This document shows, one piece after another, positions 33,022 to 40,064 of a stretch of DNA of 60,482 nt (its first letter is position 1; the number at the start of each line of letters is the position of its first letter). A model generated the notes under the pieces. The model had not been told where the DNA came from and did not search any database. It saw only the letters and a program-made list of their open reading frames with translations. A program made the translations under genes and the position numbers. Source of the DNA: CAZONU01 sp965370045 (GTDB lineage Bacteria; Planctomycetota; SZUA-567; JAKLDR01); NCBI GenBank assembly GCA_965370045.1, contig CBDUSI010000009.1:1-60482 (forward strand), in the 5' to 3' direction.

Positions 33022-34191
33022 GTGTCGAGCCGGCCCCCCGGCGCCGACCTCGTCGGCCCGTATCTGCAATGTCCCGGGAAGACCGGGATCACCGTCATGT
33101 GGATATCCCGCCGGGGCGGTCAACGAACGCTGCGCTACGGGGCCGGCGAGACTCTCGACCGGGAAGTTCGGGTGAAGCCGGCGCGCGCGGTCGAGGGCGA
33201 AGACACCGAACACATCTACGAGGCCAGGCTGACCGGCCTGAGGCCCGGCATTTCATATCGGTACGAGCTGGATTGCGGAAGCGCCGGCAGCTTCCGGACC
33301 TTTTCCGACGAGCCCGGACGGCTGACCTTCATCGCCTACGGCGACACTCGCTCCAATCCCGAAGTCGCCGCGCGGGTCGCGGGCTGCTTCGACGGGCACG
33401 ACCCGGCTTTCATCCTGCACACCGGGGACATGCTCAAGACCGGCCGCCACGAGGAGTGGAAGCCGTACTTTTTCGACCCCCTGCGCGGAGTCACGGACCG
33501 GATTCCGCTCTGGCCGGCGCGCGGCAACCACGAGGGCGACGGGGAGAGCTTCCGGCAGGTCTTCTCTTTGCCCGATGGAAGAACCTGGTACTCCTTCGAT
33601 TGCGGCAACGCGCACTTCACGGTGCTGGACAGCAACGGCTGGCGGCACCAGCGCGAGGAGTCCCAGATCGCGGTCATGCGCGAGTGGTGCGAGCATGACC
33701 TGGCCGCCTCGCGCGCCGACTGGAAGATAGCCATGTACCACCAGCCCAGCTACGAGCTCGGCTGGCGGCGGGACGACTGGGGCCGGGAGGACTTCCTGCC
33801 TCTCTTTCGGAAGTACGGCGTGGACCTGACGCTGACCGGCCACGCGCACACTTACCAGCGTTTTCATCCCATGATCACCCGCGGCGAGAACCAGCAGCAT
33901 CCGATTACCCACATCGTCACCGCGGGGGGCGGCGCGCCGCTGGACAAGGAGTTGAAGTGGGTGCCGCACCTGGCCGCCCGGGCGTTGGAGTACCACTACA
34001 TGGTCTTCACGATAGAGAGCGGGCGCCTGGAGGCTCGCGTTCTGACGCCCGAAGGTCAACTCCTGGACAGCTTCTCAATCACCAAGGATGGCGGCAGTTT
34101 CGCGGCGGAGCACCTGGCCGACGCGCTCTGGGAGAGCGACTTCGAGAAGCCCGAGCCGCTGGAGCGGCCGCACCGCGATATGCGTGGCTAG
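33022..34191 (+). CDS. Calcineurin-like phosphatase with N-terminal fibronectin-like domain
   Basis: The product is 389 residues from GTG 33022. It has the purple-acid-phosphatase layout: a beta-sandwich domain (about 8-95, beginning GPYLQCPGKTGITVMW) and a metallophosphatase domain with IAYGDTRS, HTGDMLKTG, RGNHEGDG, MYHQPSY and LTGHAHTYQR supplying the dinuclear metal ligands. The substrate is unknown. No signal peptide is visible in this reading or in the upstream frame. The better Shine-Dalgarno sequence belongs to the short ORF at 32917, so this gene may be translated by coupling or readthrough. It converges with ftsY within a shared CTAG. Confidence 0.85.
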   Translation: MSSRPPGADLVGPYLQCPGKTGITVMWISRRGGQRTLRYGAGETLDREVRVKPARAVEGEDTEHIYEARLTGLRPGISYRYELDCGSAGSFRTFSDEPGRLTFIAYGDTRSNPEVAARVAGCFDGHDPAFILHTGDMLKTGRHEEWKPYFFDPLRGVTDRIPLWPARGNHEGDGESFRQVFSLPDGRTWYSFDCGNAHFTVLDSNGWRHQREESQIAVMREWCEHDLAASRADWKIAMYHQPSYELGWRRDDWGREDFLPLFRKYGVDLTLTGHAHTYQRFHPMITRGENQQHPITHIVTAGGGAPLDKELKWVPHLAARALEYHYMVFTIESGRLEARVLTPEGQLLDSFSITKDGGSFAAEHLADALWESDFEKPEPLERPHRDMRG

Positions 34192-35144
34192 CCCGTCTCC
34201 TCCGCGTCCTCTTCTTCCTCGGGCCCGATTCCGAATATCGCGTTGGTGAACTCGCCGGCGTTGAAGGGCGCCAGGTCGTCGAAGGACTCGCCCAGCCCCA
34301 CGAACTTCACCGGCACGCGCACCTCGTTCCAGATGCCCAGGACCACCCCGCCCTTGGCGGTGCCGTCCAGCTTGGTGAGCACCAGGCCGGTCACGCCCAC
34401 CCCCTCGGTGAAGAGCTTGGCCTGGCTGATCGCGTTCTGCCCGGTGGTGGCGTCGATGACCAGCAGGGTCTCGTGCGGCGCGCCCGGTATCTTCTTGCCG
34501 ACCACCCGGCCGATTTTCTCGAGCTCGCGCATCAGGTTCTCTCTGGTGTGCAGGCGCCCGGCGGTGTCGACCAGCAGCACGTCCGCGCCCCGCGCCGCGG
34601 CGGCCTCGGCGGCGTCGAAGGCCACCGCGGCGGGGTCGGCGCCCTCACCCCCGCGGACCACGTCCACGCCCAGGCGCTCGGCCCAGATGCAGAGCTGCTC
34701 GGTGGCCGCGGCGCGGAAGGTGTCGGCCGCGGCGAGGATCACCTTGCGGCCGGCGTCCCGGTGGCGCTTGGCCAGCTTGGCGCAGGTGGTGGTCTTGCCG
34801 CTGCCGTTGACCCCGATGACCAGGATCACCGTGGGGCCGCTTTCGGCCATCTGCTCGGCGCACTCCCGCTCGGGGAGCATCCGGGTTATCTCGCTGCGCA
34901 CGAACTCGCTGAGCTCCTCGGGGCGCTTGACTTCGCGCTGCCGGTAGGCCATCTCCGCGCGGCTCGAGAGCTCGGTCGCCAGCTTCACGCCGATGTCCGC
35001 ACAGATCAGGACTTCCTCCAGCTCCTCGCTGGTGCTCGCGTCGATCTTCCGGCCGACGGACAGCACCCGCTTGAAGCCGGCGGCGATGCTCTTGCGGGTG
35101 CGGGTCAGGCTGGCCTTGAGCTTCTTCAGGAATCCGAAGGCCAC
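34188..35144 (-). CDS. ftsY: Signal recognition particle receptor FtsY
   Basis: SRP receptor GTPase that brings ribosome-nascent chains to the SecYEG translocon. The product is 318 residues, the short form: the long acidic A domain of E. coli FtsY is absent, and the protein starts with a basic amphipathic helix (FGFLKKLKASLTRTRKS). The NG domain has the P-loop GVNGSGKTTT (111-120), DTFRAAA (141-147), DTAGRLHT and TKLDGTAKGG. It follows the nusB-PHP gene by one base. Its stop shares the palindromic CTAG with the convergent phosphatase gene. Confidence 0.96.
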   Translation of the reverse strand: MAFGFLKKLKASLTRTRKSIAAGFKRVLSVGRKIDASTSEELEEVLICADIGVKLATELSSRAEMAYRQREVKRPEELSEFVRSEITRMLPERECAEQMAESGPTVILVIGVNGSGKTTTCAKLAKRHRDAGRKVILAAADTFRAAATEQLCIWAERLGVDVVRGGEGADPAAVAFDAAEAAAARGADVLLVDTAGRLHTRENLMRELEKIGRVVGKKIPGAPHETLLVIDATTGQNAISQAKLFTEGVGVTGLVLTKLDGTAKGGVVLGIWNEVRVPVKFVGLGESFDDLAPFNAGEFTNAIFGIGPEEEEDAEETG

Positions 35145-35145
35145 G

Positions 35146-36573
35146 CTACTCTCCCGCCTCGTCGGCCGCGGCGGCGGCCGGTGCGGCTTCCGCTCGGGCC
35201 AGCTTCCAGTGGTTGCGGATCTCGATCAGCCAGGTCTCGGGCACGAAGGGCTCGCCCAGCGGCCGGCCCTTGAAGCTCTCTCCGTGGAAGTCCGATCCGC
35301 CGGTGCACAAGAGGTCCCGGCGGCCGGCCCAGCGTCGGTAGTGCTGGGCGGTCGGCTCGGAGTGCAGCGCGTGGCGGGTCTCCAGCCCGTCGATCCCGGC
35401 CTCGACCAGCGCGGGCAGCAGCTCGTCCTTGCCGCGCACCCCCGGATGGGCCAGGAAGGCCAGCCCGCCCGCCGCGTGGATGAGCCTCACCGCCTCGGCT
35501 GGCGTGATTATCTCCTTGGGCATGCAGGCCGGTTTTCCGTCGGCGATGTAGCGCTGAAACGCCTCCTTCATGGAAGTGGCGTGCCCGGCCTCTACGATGG
35601 CCTTGGCCACGTGGGGCCTGCCCACCGCGCCCTCGCCGGCCAGGGCGTAGACCCGTTCGGGCTCCACCGGCGCGCCGAGCGCGGCAAGCTTGCGGCACAT
35701 CTTCTCGACGCGGGTCCGGCGCACCTCGCGGAAGCGGTCCAGCCCGGCGATCAGCTCGGGGCTCTGGGGATCGATGAAGAGCCCCAGGACGTGAAGCTCG
35801 GCCTCGCCCAGGTAGCTGGTGAGCTCCACGCCGGGGATCACCTCGACGTCCAGCTCGCGGCCGGCGGCGGTCGCCGGGGCAATGCCCCGGATCTCGTCGT
35901 GGTCGGTAACGGCGAGCGCTACCAGGCCGGCCGCCTTCGCGGCCCCAACCAGCTCGCGCGGCTCCAGGTCGCCGTCGGAAAACGTAGTGTGCGCGTGAAG
36001 GTCCACCCCGCGCTCTTCGGAGCTGGGCGTCTTCAGGCGCTCGGCGACCTCGGCCAGTTCGGTGAGTTGGGTGAGCACCGCGTTGACGAACCCCGGGCTG
36101 GCCTCCTCGCCGTAGCGCCGGGCCAACTCCACCGCGTCGTTGATCACCGGTCCCGGGGGCGCGTCGCGCAGGATCAGCATCTCCCCGGCGGCGACGCGCA
36201 GCGCGGCGCGCTCGGTGGCGCCCAGGCGTTCGAGACTCCAGTCGGTGACCGCCGCGTCCAGCAGCCTGTCTATCTCCGGGCGCTCGGCCAGGGCGGCCTC
36301 GACCAGCGCGCGGGCCCGGGCCCGCCGCGGGGCGTCCTTGCACAGCCAGCGGAGCATCTCGGACACGGGGCGGTCGGGACTGAAGCCGTGGGCCTCGCAG
36401 CGGTAGAGCACCAGCACCGCCAGGTGGCGGGCGCGGCTGCGCAGCGACCGGGACAGGACGCCCCGGCCCTCCGAGCCTTCGGCGCCCTCCAGGAGCCGGA
36501 ACCCGCCGGCTGACTGGTTCTCCGCCCGGCCTGGCGCTTGGTCTCTGTTGGCGGGGGGGGGCTCAGGATGCAT
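35146..36573 (-). CDS. NusB fused to a PHP-family phosphoesterase (RNase AM/YciV-like)
   Basis: The product is 475 residues in one frame. Residues about 45-175 are NusB, the rRNA antitermination factor that binds boxA with NusE: RARHLAVLVLYRCE, DWSLERLGATERAALRVAAGEML, INDAVELARRYGEEASPGFVNAVL (in shorter overlapping parts). A linker of about 15 residues leads to a PHP domain (about 188-460) with His193, His195 and Asp200 in DLHAHTTFSD, Asp224-His225 in TDHDE, Glu250 in PGVELTS, His376 in AHPGV, and Asp428 and His430 in GGSDFHG, a complete trinuclear metal set. It lies directly downstream of ribH, the usual neighbour of nusB. The N-terminal 40 residues are atypical, and the true start may be internal. 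Confidence 0.9.
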   Translation of the reverse strand: MHPEPPPANRDQAPGRAENQSAGGFRLLEGAEGSEGRGVLSRSLRSRARHLAVLVLYRCEAHGFSPDRPVSEMLRWLCKDAPRRARARALVEAALAERPEIDRLLDAAVTDWSLERLGATERAALRVAAGEMLILRDAPPGPVINDAVELARRYGEEASPGFVNAVLTQLTELAEVAERLKTPSSEERGVDLHAHTTFSDGDLEPRELVGAAKAAGLVALAVTDHDEIRGIAPATAAGRELDVEVIPGVELTSYLGEAELHVLGLFIDPQSPELIAGLDRFREVRRTRVEKMCRKLAALGAPVEPERVYALAGEGAVGRPHVAKAIVEAGHATSMKEAFQRYIADGKPACMPKEIITPAEAVRLIHAAGGLAFLAHPGVRGKDELLPALVEAGIDGLETRHALHSEPTAQHYRRWAGRRDLLCTGGSDFHGESFKGRPLGEPFVPETWLIEIRNHWKLARAEAAPAAAAADEAGE

Positions 36574-36626
36574 GGTCTTCGCGGCGCGGCGCGCTCATCG
36601 GCGCGGGGAGGTGGAGGGCATGGGTG

Positions 36627-37097
36627 TCAGTCTATTCTCTCGAGCAGGTTGACCATCTCTATGGCCGCGCAGGCGGCGGCGAAGCCCTTGTTCCCGCTCT
36701 TGGTGCCGGCGCGCTCCACGGCCTGCTCAATGGTGTCCGCGGTGATCACCCCGAAGATCACCGGCCGTCCGCTGGAGAGCGAGGCCTGGGCCACGCCCTT
36801 GGCGCACTCCGCGGCGATGTATTCGAAGTGCGGGGTGGCCCCGCGGATCACCGCGCCCAGGCAGACGACGGCGTCGTACTTGCCGCTATCGGCCAGGCGC
36901 TTGGCCACCAGGGGCATCTCGAAGGAGCCCGGAACCCAGGCGAGGGTCAGGTTCTTCTCGTCGGCGCCGTGGCGGGTCAGCGCGTCCTGAGCGCCCTCCA
37001 CCAGCTTGCCGGTTATGAACTCGTTGAAGCGCCCGGCGACCAGCGCGAACCTGGCGCCCTTATTGACCACCAGCTTGCCTTCCAGTACCTCAACCAT
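36627..37097 (-). CDS. ribH: 6,7-dimethyl-8-ribityllumazine synthase
   Basis: Penultimate step of riboflavin synthesis; condenses the pyrimidine amine with dihydroxybutanone phosphate. The product is 156 residues, standard length. Family signatures are RFNEFITGKL, VPGSFEMPLVAKRL, VCLGAVIRGATPHFEYIA with the catalytic His, and FGVITADTIEQAVERAGTK. The gene order ribH-nusB is conserved widely, supporting the identity of the next gene. It has GGGGGAGG upstream, and a promoter is predicted at 37156-37183. Confidence 0.97.
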   Translation of the reverse strand: MVEVLEGKLVVNKGARFALVAGRFNEFITGKLVEGAQDALTRHGADEKNLTLAWVPGSFEMPLVAKRLADSGKYDAVVCLGAVIRGATPHFEYIAAECAKGVAQASLSSGRPVIFGVITADTIEQAVERAGTKSGNKGFAAACAAIEMVNLLERID

Positions 37098-37155
37098 TCT
37101 CTTCCTCCCCCGCCGCGGCGATGATTCTCCCGGGGCCCGCGCGGTCTGAGAGAAT

Positions 37156-37183
37156 AGGATAGCCGTGGGCGCGGAAATGTCCA
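37156..37183 (-). promoter_or_regulatory. Predicted promoter of ribH-nusB-ftsY
   Basis: Minus strand TGGACA (37178-37183), 16-base spacer, TATCCT (37156-37161). No riboflavin (FMN) riboswitch was recognised in the short leader. Confidence 0.45.
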
Positions 37184-37199
37184 GTGAGCCGCCGGCCGG

Positions 37200-39239
37200 C
37201 TACTTCCCCAGCTTCTCGACCGGTACCCGCAGGACCTTCACCCACTTGTGGTGCTTGGGCGACCAGGCCAGGGGCACGAAGTTCGGCGGACTGATGCGCG
37301 GCACCACCAGGTTCTCGATCTGCCCCTCGCCGCAGGCGGCTTCAAACGGTTTCGACCAGGATCCGTTCGCCTTGCGCAGTGCCATCATCACGCGGTCACC
37401 CTTCGAGCCGCGCTCGCACCAGGCGGCACAGAGCCGCTTCCCCGTGACGCTGAGATTGGGTGATGCGATCTTGCCCGCCGCCTTCTTCCAGGGGCCGGGC
37501 TCTTCACTCCACTGCTTCCCGTCCCAGCGCATTACCACGGCGCTCGCTGCTGGGATGAAGACCAGCCGGGTACGCGGCCCCGGCGCGTTCGAGAAGTAGA
37601 GAGCCTTGTCACTCACCCTGACCGCGGCCTTGATCGCGGATTTCTTCAGGGCGATCGTCGGCTTGGTCCAGGTTTTGCCATCATCGGTGCGCGCCCACAT
37701 GAGGTGGTAGTTGGGATTGCGCCAGAAGATCGCCACGCCCTTCTCTCCGTAGGGCGCCAGGACCGGGCCGCCGCCGAGTATGGTCCGCTGATTATCGAGG
37801 AAGCCGGACTCAGACGGGCGCCGCCAGGTGCGACCGCCGTCGTCGGAACACTTGAGGCGCACGACCGTCGTTCCGTGGCGGTTCAGGTGGTCCCAGGCCG
37901 CCCATATCCGGCCGTTCTGCTCTCTGAGGACGGTGGTTTGCGCCGGGCAGTGGCGCACGTCGACGTCGACGAGGTGGAATCCGGAGCGTTCCCACTTGGC
38001 GCCGGTAAAGCTGAGTGCTCGGAAGTAGAGGTCAGAGCGCTTGCTGCCGCCCGCGCAGGTGGTGATGGTTACGCCCAAGAGGCCGCAGTTGTCGTCTAAG
38101 TAGACGCCGCGGTCGCCCTGCGCCCCGCTGGAGAGGTAGGTGGCTTTCCTGTCGCCGTCGATACCGGTCCAGGTCCTGCCGCCGTCGCGGGAGACCAGTG
38201 CGCTCTTGCCGCCACCCAGGTTGCCGCCCAGGACCATGTACCTGTTGTCGAACGCCGAGAGGCTGTGGTGCAGCTGCGAGAAGCGCGTGTAGGACATGCG
38301 TGTGTGCAGGCCCTCGATGATTGCCGGCTTCTCCAGCTTGATGGGGCTGTGGTCGGGCTTGGCCGCAATCTTCACAGGCACCGGCTCGGCCGGCTCCGCG
38401 TCGAGAAACGGTTTGCGCCAGGGGCGTTTGTCCTCGACGAACTCGAACTTGGACCTTCCCGAGGCGGGCGCGAGGCGCAGGTTGTCGAGTTGGATCTCGG
38501 TGGCGCCCTCGACCTTCTCTACCGCCAGCATGATGCCGGCCATCTTCGCGGGGTCGAGCATCTTCTGTTTCTTCGCGTCGGCGAGGTCGAAGACGACTGT
38601 GACCCATTTCCCGGCGGGCAGCTTGTAGATGCGGTCGAGATAGGGTTCGCAGTCGTCGTCCTCCAACAGAATGGAGAAACTCGCCGCGGCGCTGGTCGAC
38701 CTCACGTCAACCAGCAGGCGTGCGTAGCCCGACCAGTCGCGCGGGAACATGCGCTTGAACTTCCCGAAGCTGTTGAACATCGGAATGCCCCGCAGTTGAT
38801 TGGGACCGCGCCGCAGCGGCTCGGTCACGTGCGGTTTGGGCAGCAGTCGGCCCCATCTGTTCATCTCCCACTTGCCGGCGAAGCGCCGGCGTAGCGCATG
38901 CCTGCCCTGCGAGTCGGTCGAGTAGGCCAGAGTACATATGGGGTAGTCGCGCGAGGACCCCGAGCGGTAGACGGTCACGTCGCCCTTGTAACCGGCGGAA
39001 ACGTGAAAGTCCTTGTTCTTCGTGAAGCGCCAGCCGGGAGGGGGCTCCTTCTTGCCGGTCCAGGCCTTGCCGGCCCAGTACCTGTAACGCCGGCTGTCTG
39101 CCGGTTTCATCTCGGCAATCTCAAAGCCGCAGAGAAGCTTCTTCCCGCCGGGCGGTTCTGCTCCGAGGCCGGTTCCCAGAATGGCGGCCGCACAGGCCGC
39201 CAGGGCGGCCATCATTCTTGCCGGATTGGATGCGCCCAT
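37200..39239 (-). CDS. Secreted sialidase-fold (BNR-repeat) protein
   Basis: The product is 679 residues. ATG 39239 is chosen for the signal peptide that follows it (about 1-27, AACAAAILGTGLGA) and GAAGGGA upstream; the frame is open further but crosses the promoter at 39289. The N-terminal half (about 28-290) is a beta-sandwich-like domain, perhaps carbohydrate-binding. The C-terminal half is a beta-propeller with Asp-box motifs SRDGGRTWTG, SDDGGRTWRRP and RTDDGKTWTKP. Such proteins act on or bind glycans; the catalytic Arg triad and Tyr of true sialidases could not be assigned. It is transcribed alone. A second BNR protein lies at 41621. Confidence 0.78.
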   Translation of the reverse strand: MGASNPARMMAALAACAAAILGTGLGAEPPGGKKLLCGFEIAEMKPADSRRYRYWAGKAWTGKKEPPPGWRFTKNKDFHVSAGYKGDVTVYRSGSSRDYPICTLAYSTDSQGRHALRRRFAGKWEMNRWGRLLPKPHVTEPLRRGPNQLRGIPMFNSFGKFKRMFPRDWSGYARLLVDVRSTSAAASFSILLEDDDCEPYLDRIYKLPAGKWVTVVFDLADAKKQKMLDPAKMAGIMLAVEKVEGATEIQLDNLRLAPASGRSKFEFVEDKRPWRKPFLDAEPAEPVPVKIAAKPDHSPIKLEKPAIIEGLHTRMSYTRFSQLHHSLSAFDNRYMVLGGNLGGGKSALVSRDGGRTWTGIDGDRKATYLSSGAQGDRGVYLDDNCGLLGVTITTCAGGSKRSDLYFRALSFTGAKWERSGFHLVDVDVRHCPAQTTVLREQNGRIWAAWDHLNRHGTTVVRLKCSDDGGRTWRRPSESGFLDNQRTILGGGPVLAPYGEKGVAIFWRNPNYHLMWARTDDGKTWTKPTIALKKSAIKAAVRVSDKALYFSNAPGPRTRLVFIPAASAVVMRWDGKQWSEEPGPWKKAAGKIASPNLSVTGKRLCAAWCERGSKGDRVMMALRKANGSWSKPFEAACGEGQIENLVVPRISPPNFVPLAWSPKHHKWVKVLRVPVEKLGK

Positions 39240-39288
39240 GAGTTGATCCCTTCGAACTGGCTTCTCTGCTGCGCGGTGCCTGGCGCGC

Positions 39289-39316
39289 ATTCTAGCGGAG
39301 GATGATGAGTTGCCAA
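39289..39316 (-). promoter_or_regulatory. Predicted promoter of the sialidase-like gene
   Basis: Minus strand TTGGCA (39311-39316), 16-base spacer, TAGAAT (39289-39294), with a leader of about 42 bases to ATG 39239. Confidence 0.55.
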
Positions 39317-39578
39317 GAGCCGATTGACGGACCCGGATGGGAATGCATCGGCCCGCAGGCTCCTGGAGGCCTTTGATTATCAGCGCTTTGTGCACATTTG
39401 TCCAAGAGAGTGCCAAAATGGCCGGCCGTTGCCGTATCCCGTAAGTGCCCCTGCGGGAAGGAGCTGCGGCACCACTCGATGGTCGTGCCGTAAGCATTTG
39501 TATGGCAGTCAGTTGGGAGGATTCCGCCCCTTCCGTGTGCGGATTGCACGGAATGCTGGAATTCCCGAATACCTTGAC
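39317..39578. other. Unassigned intergenic segment
   Basis: No supported gene is visible. Short open frames on both strands lack coding character or ribosome-binding sites. The segment holds an imperfect hairpin around 39445-39473 (GTGCC pairing with GGCAC) and is less GC-rich than the surrounding coding DNA. It separates the divergent promoters of the sialidase-like gene and of the rny operon. Confidence 0.4.
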
Positions 39579-39607
39579 TTGACATTCCGCCCTTCGCGGG
39601 TTACATT
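39579..39607 (+). promoter_or_regulatory. Near-consensus promoter about 450 bases upstream of rny
   Basis: TTGACA (39579-39584), 17-base spacer, TACATT (39602-39607). It is one of the best sigma-70-type matches in the window. A transcript from about 39614 would carry a leader of about 450 bases before ATG 40065. Confidence 0.7.
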
Positions 39608-39613
39608 GAATAG

Positions 39614-39770
39614 GCAGTGGGGCCGGCGGTCGTGTGGCCGCGGCCTCACGGAAAAGGACCTGAAGGCGTAACCCGGGAAGGAGCCCGGGGTCTCCAGCGG
39701 ACGAGGCCACAGCCCATATTCATAGCTGCAGGCTGGGGTCGCCGCGGGAGCACCCGGGTCAGCCGACCAG
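39614..39770 (+). ncRNA. Candidate structured RNA or leader upstream of rny
   Basis: Directly after a near-consensus promoter, about 155 bases can fold into successive stems: GTGGCC (39634-39639) with GGCCAC (39705-39710); GGACC (39656-39660) with GGTCT (39689-39693) outside CCGGG (39673-39677) and CCCGG (39684-39688); CAGCC (39710-39714) with GGCTG (39731-39735); and GGTCG (39737-39741) with CGACC (39764-39768) around CGGG-AGCA-CCCG (39745-39756). It does not match an RNA family that I can name. It may be an independent RNA or a regulatory leader of rny. Confidence 0.45.
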
Positions 39771-39941
39771 ATGCTTGTTCTGTTGACGATACTACTGATG
39801 CTGACAGTCCTCGCCGCCCTGGCGTTCAGGGGACGGCGGGTCCGTGCTCTTCAGCAGCTTCCAATTCGCAGGCCGAAACCGACGAGCCAGGACCGCCCCC
39901 TGGGTGAATCCAGGCTCCCCAGGAGCCCGCGAGACCGGTAG
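39771..39941 (+). CDS. Possible 56-residue single-span membrane protein
   Basis: ATG 39771 opens an ORF whose first 19 residues are a strongly hydrophobic helix (LVLLTILLMLTVLAALAF), followed by RGRRVR and a basic, Pro-rich tail, consistent with an N-out, C-in small membrane protein. There is no convincing Shine-Dalgarno sequence, and the start sits directly after the last hairpin of the candidate leader. It could be a small protein encoded upstream of rny. Confidence 0.35.
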   Translation: MLVLLTILLMLTVLAALAFRGRRVRALQQLPIRRPKPTSQDRPLGESRLPRSPRDR

Positions 39942-40064
39942 TCGTCACCCACAGAGCAGCGCGCGTCTTCGAGGGCCGTCCCCCGGCCCGTCCTTTTCCA
40001 TAGCAGCATTGTGCTCAGCGTTCCGCCTCGGCGGGGCGCAGGAAAAGGAAGGCGACACGACACC

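Noticed and set aside
36538..36573. FMN riboswitch or separate nusB start between ribH and the nusB-PHP gene
   Set aside because: The 53-base gap is too short for the riboswitch and shows no conserved elements.
39440..39475. Resemblance of GGGAAGGAGCTGCGG to the SRP RNA tip
   Set aside because: The conserved AGCAG side and the pairing of helix 8 are not present, so it was left as a plain hairpin.
39292..39585. A 97-codon minus-strand ORF and similar plus-strand ORFs in the rny upstream region
   Set aside because: They overlap the predicted promoters, lack Shine-Dalgarno sequences and have no coding character.
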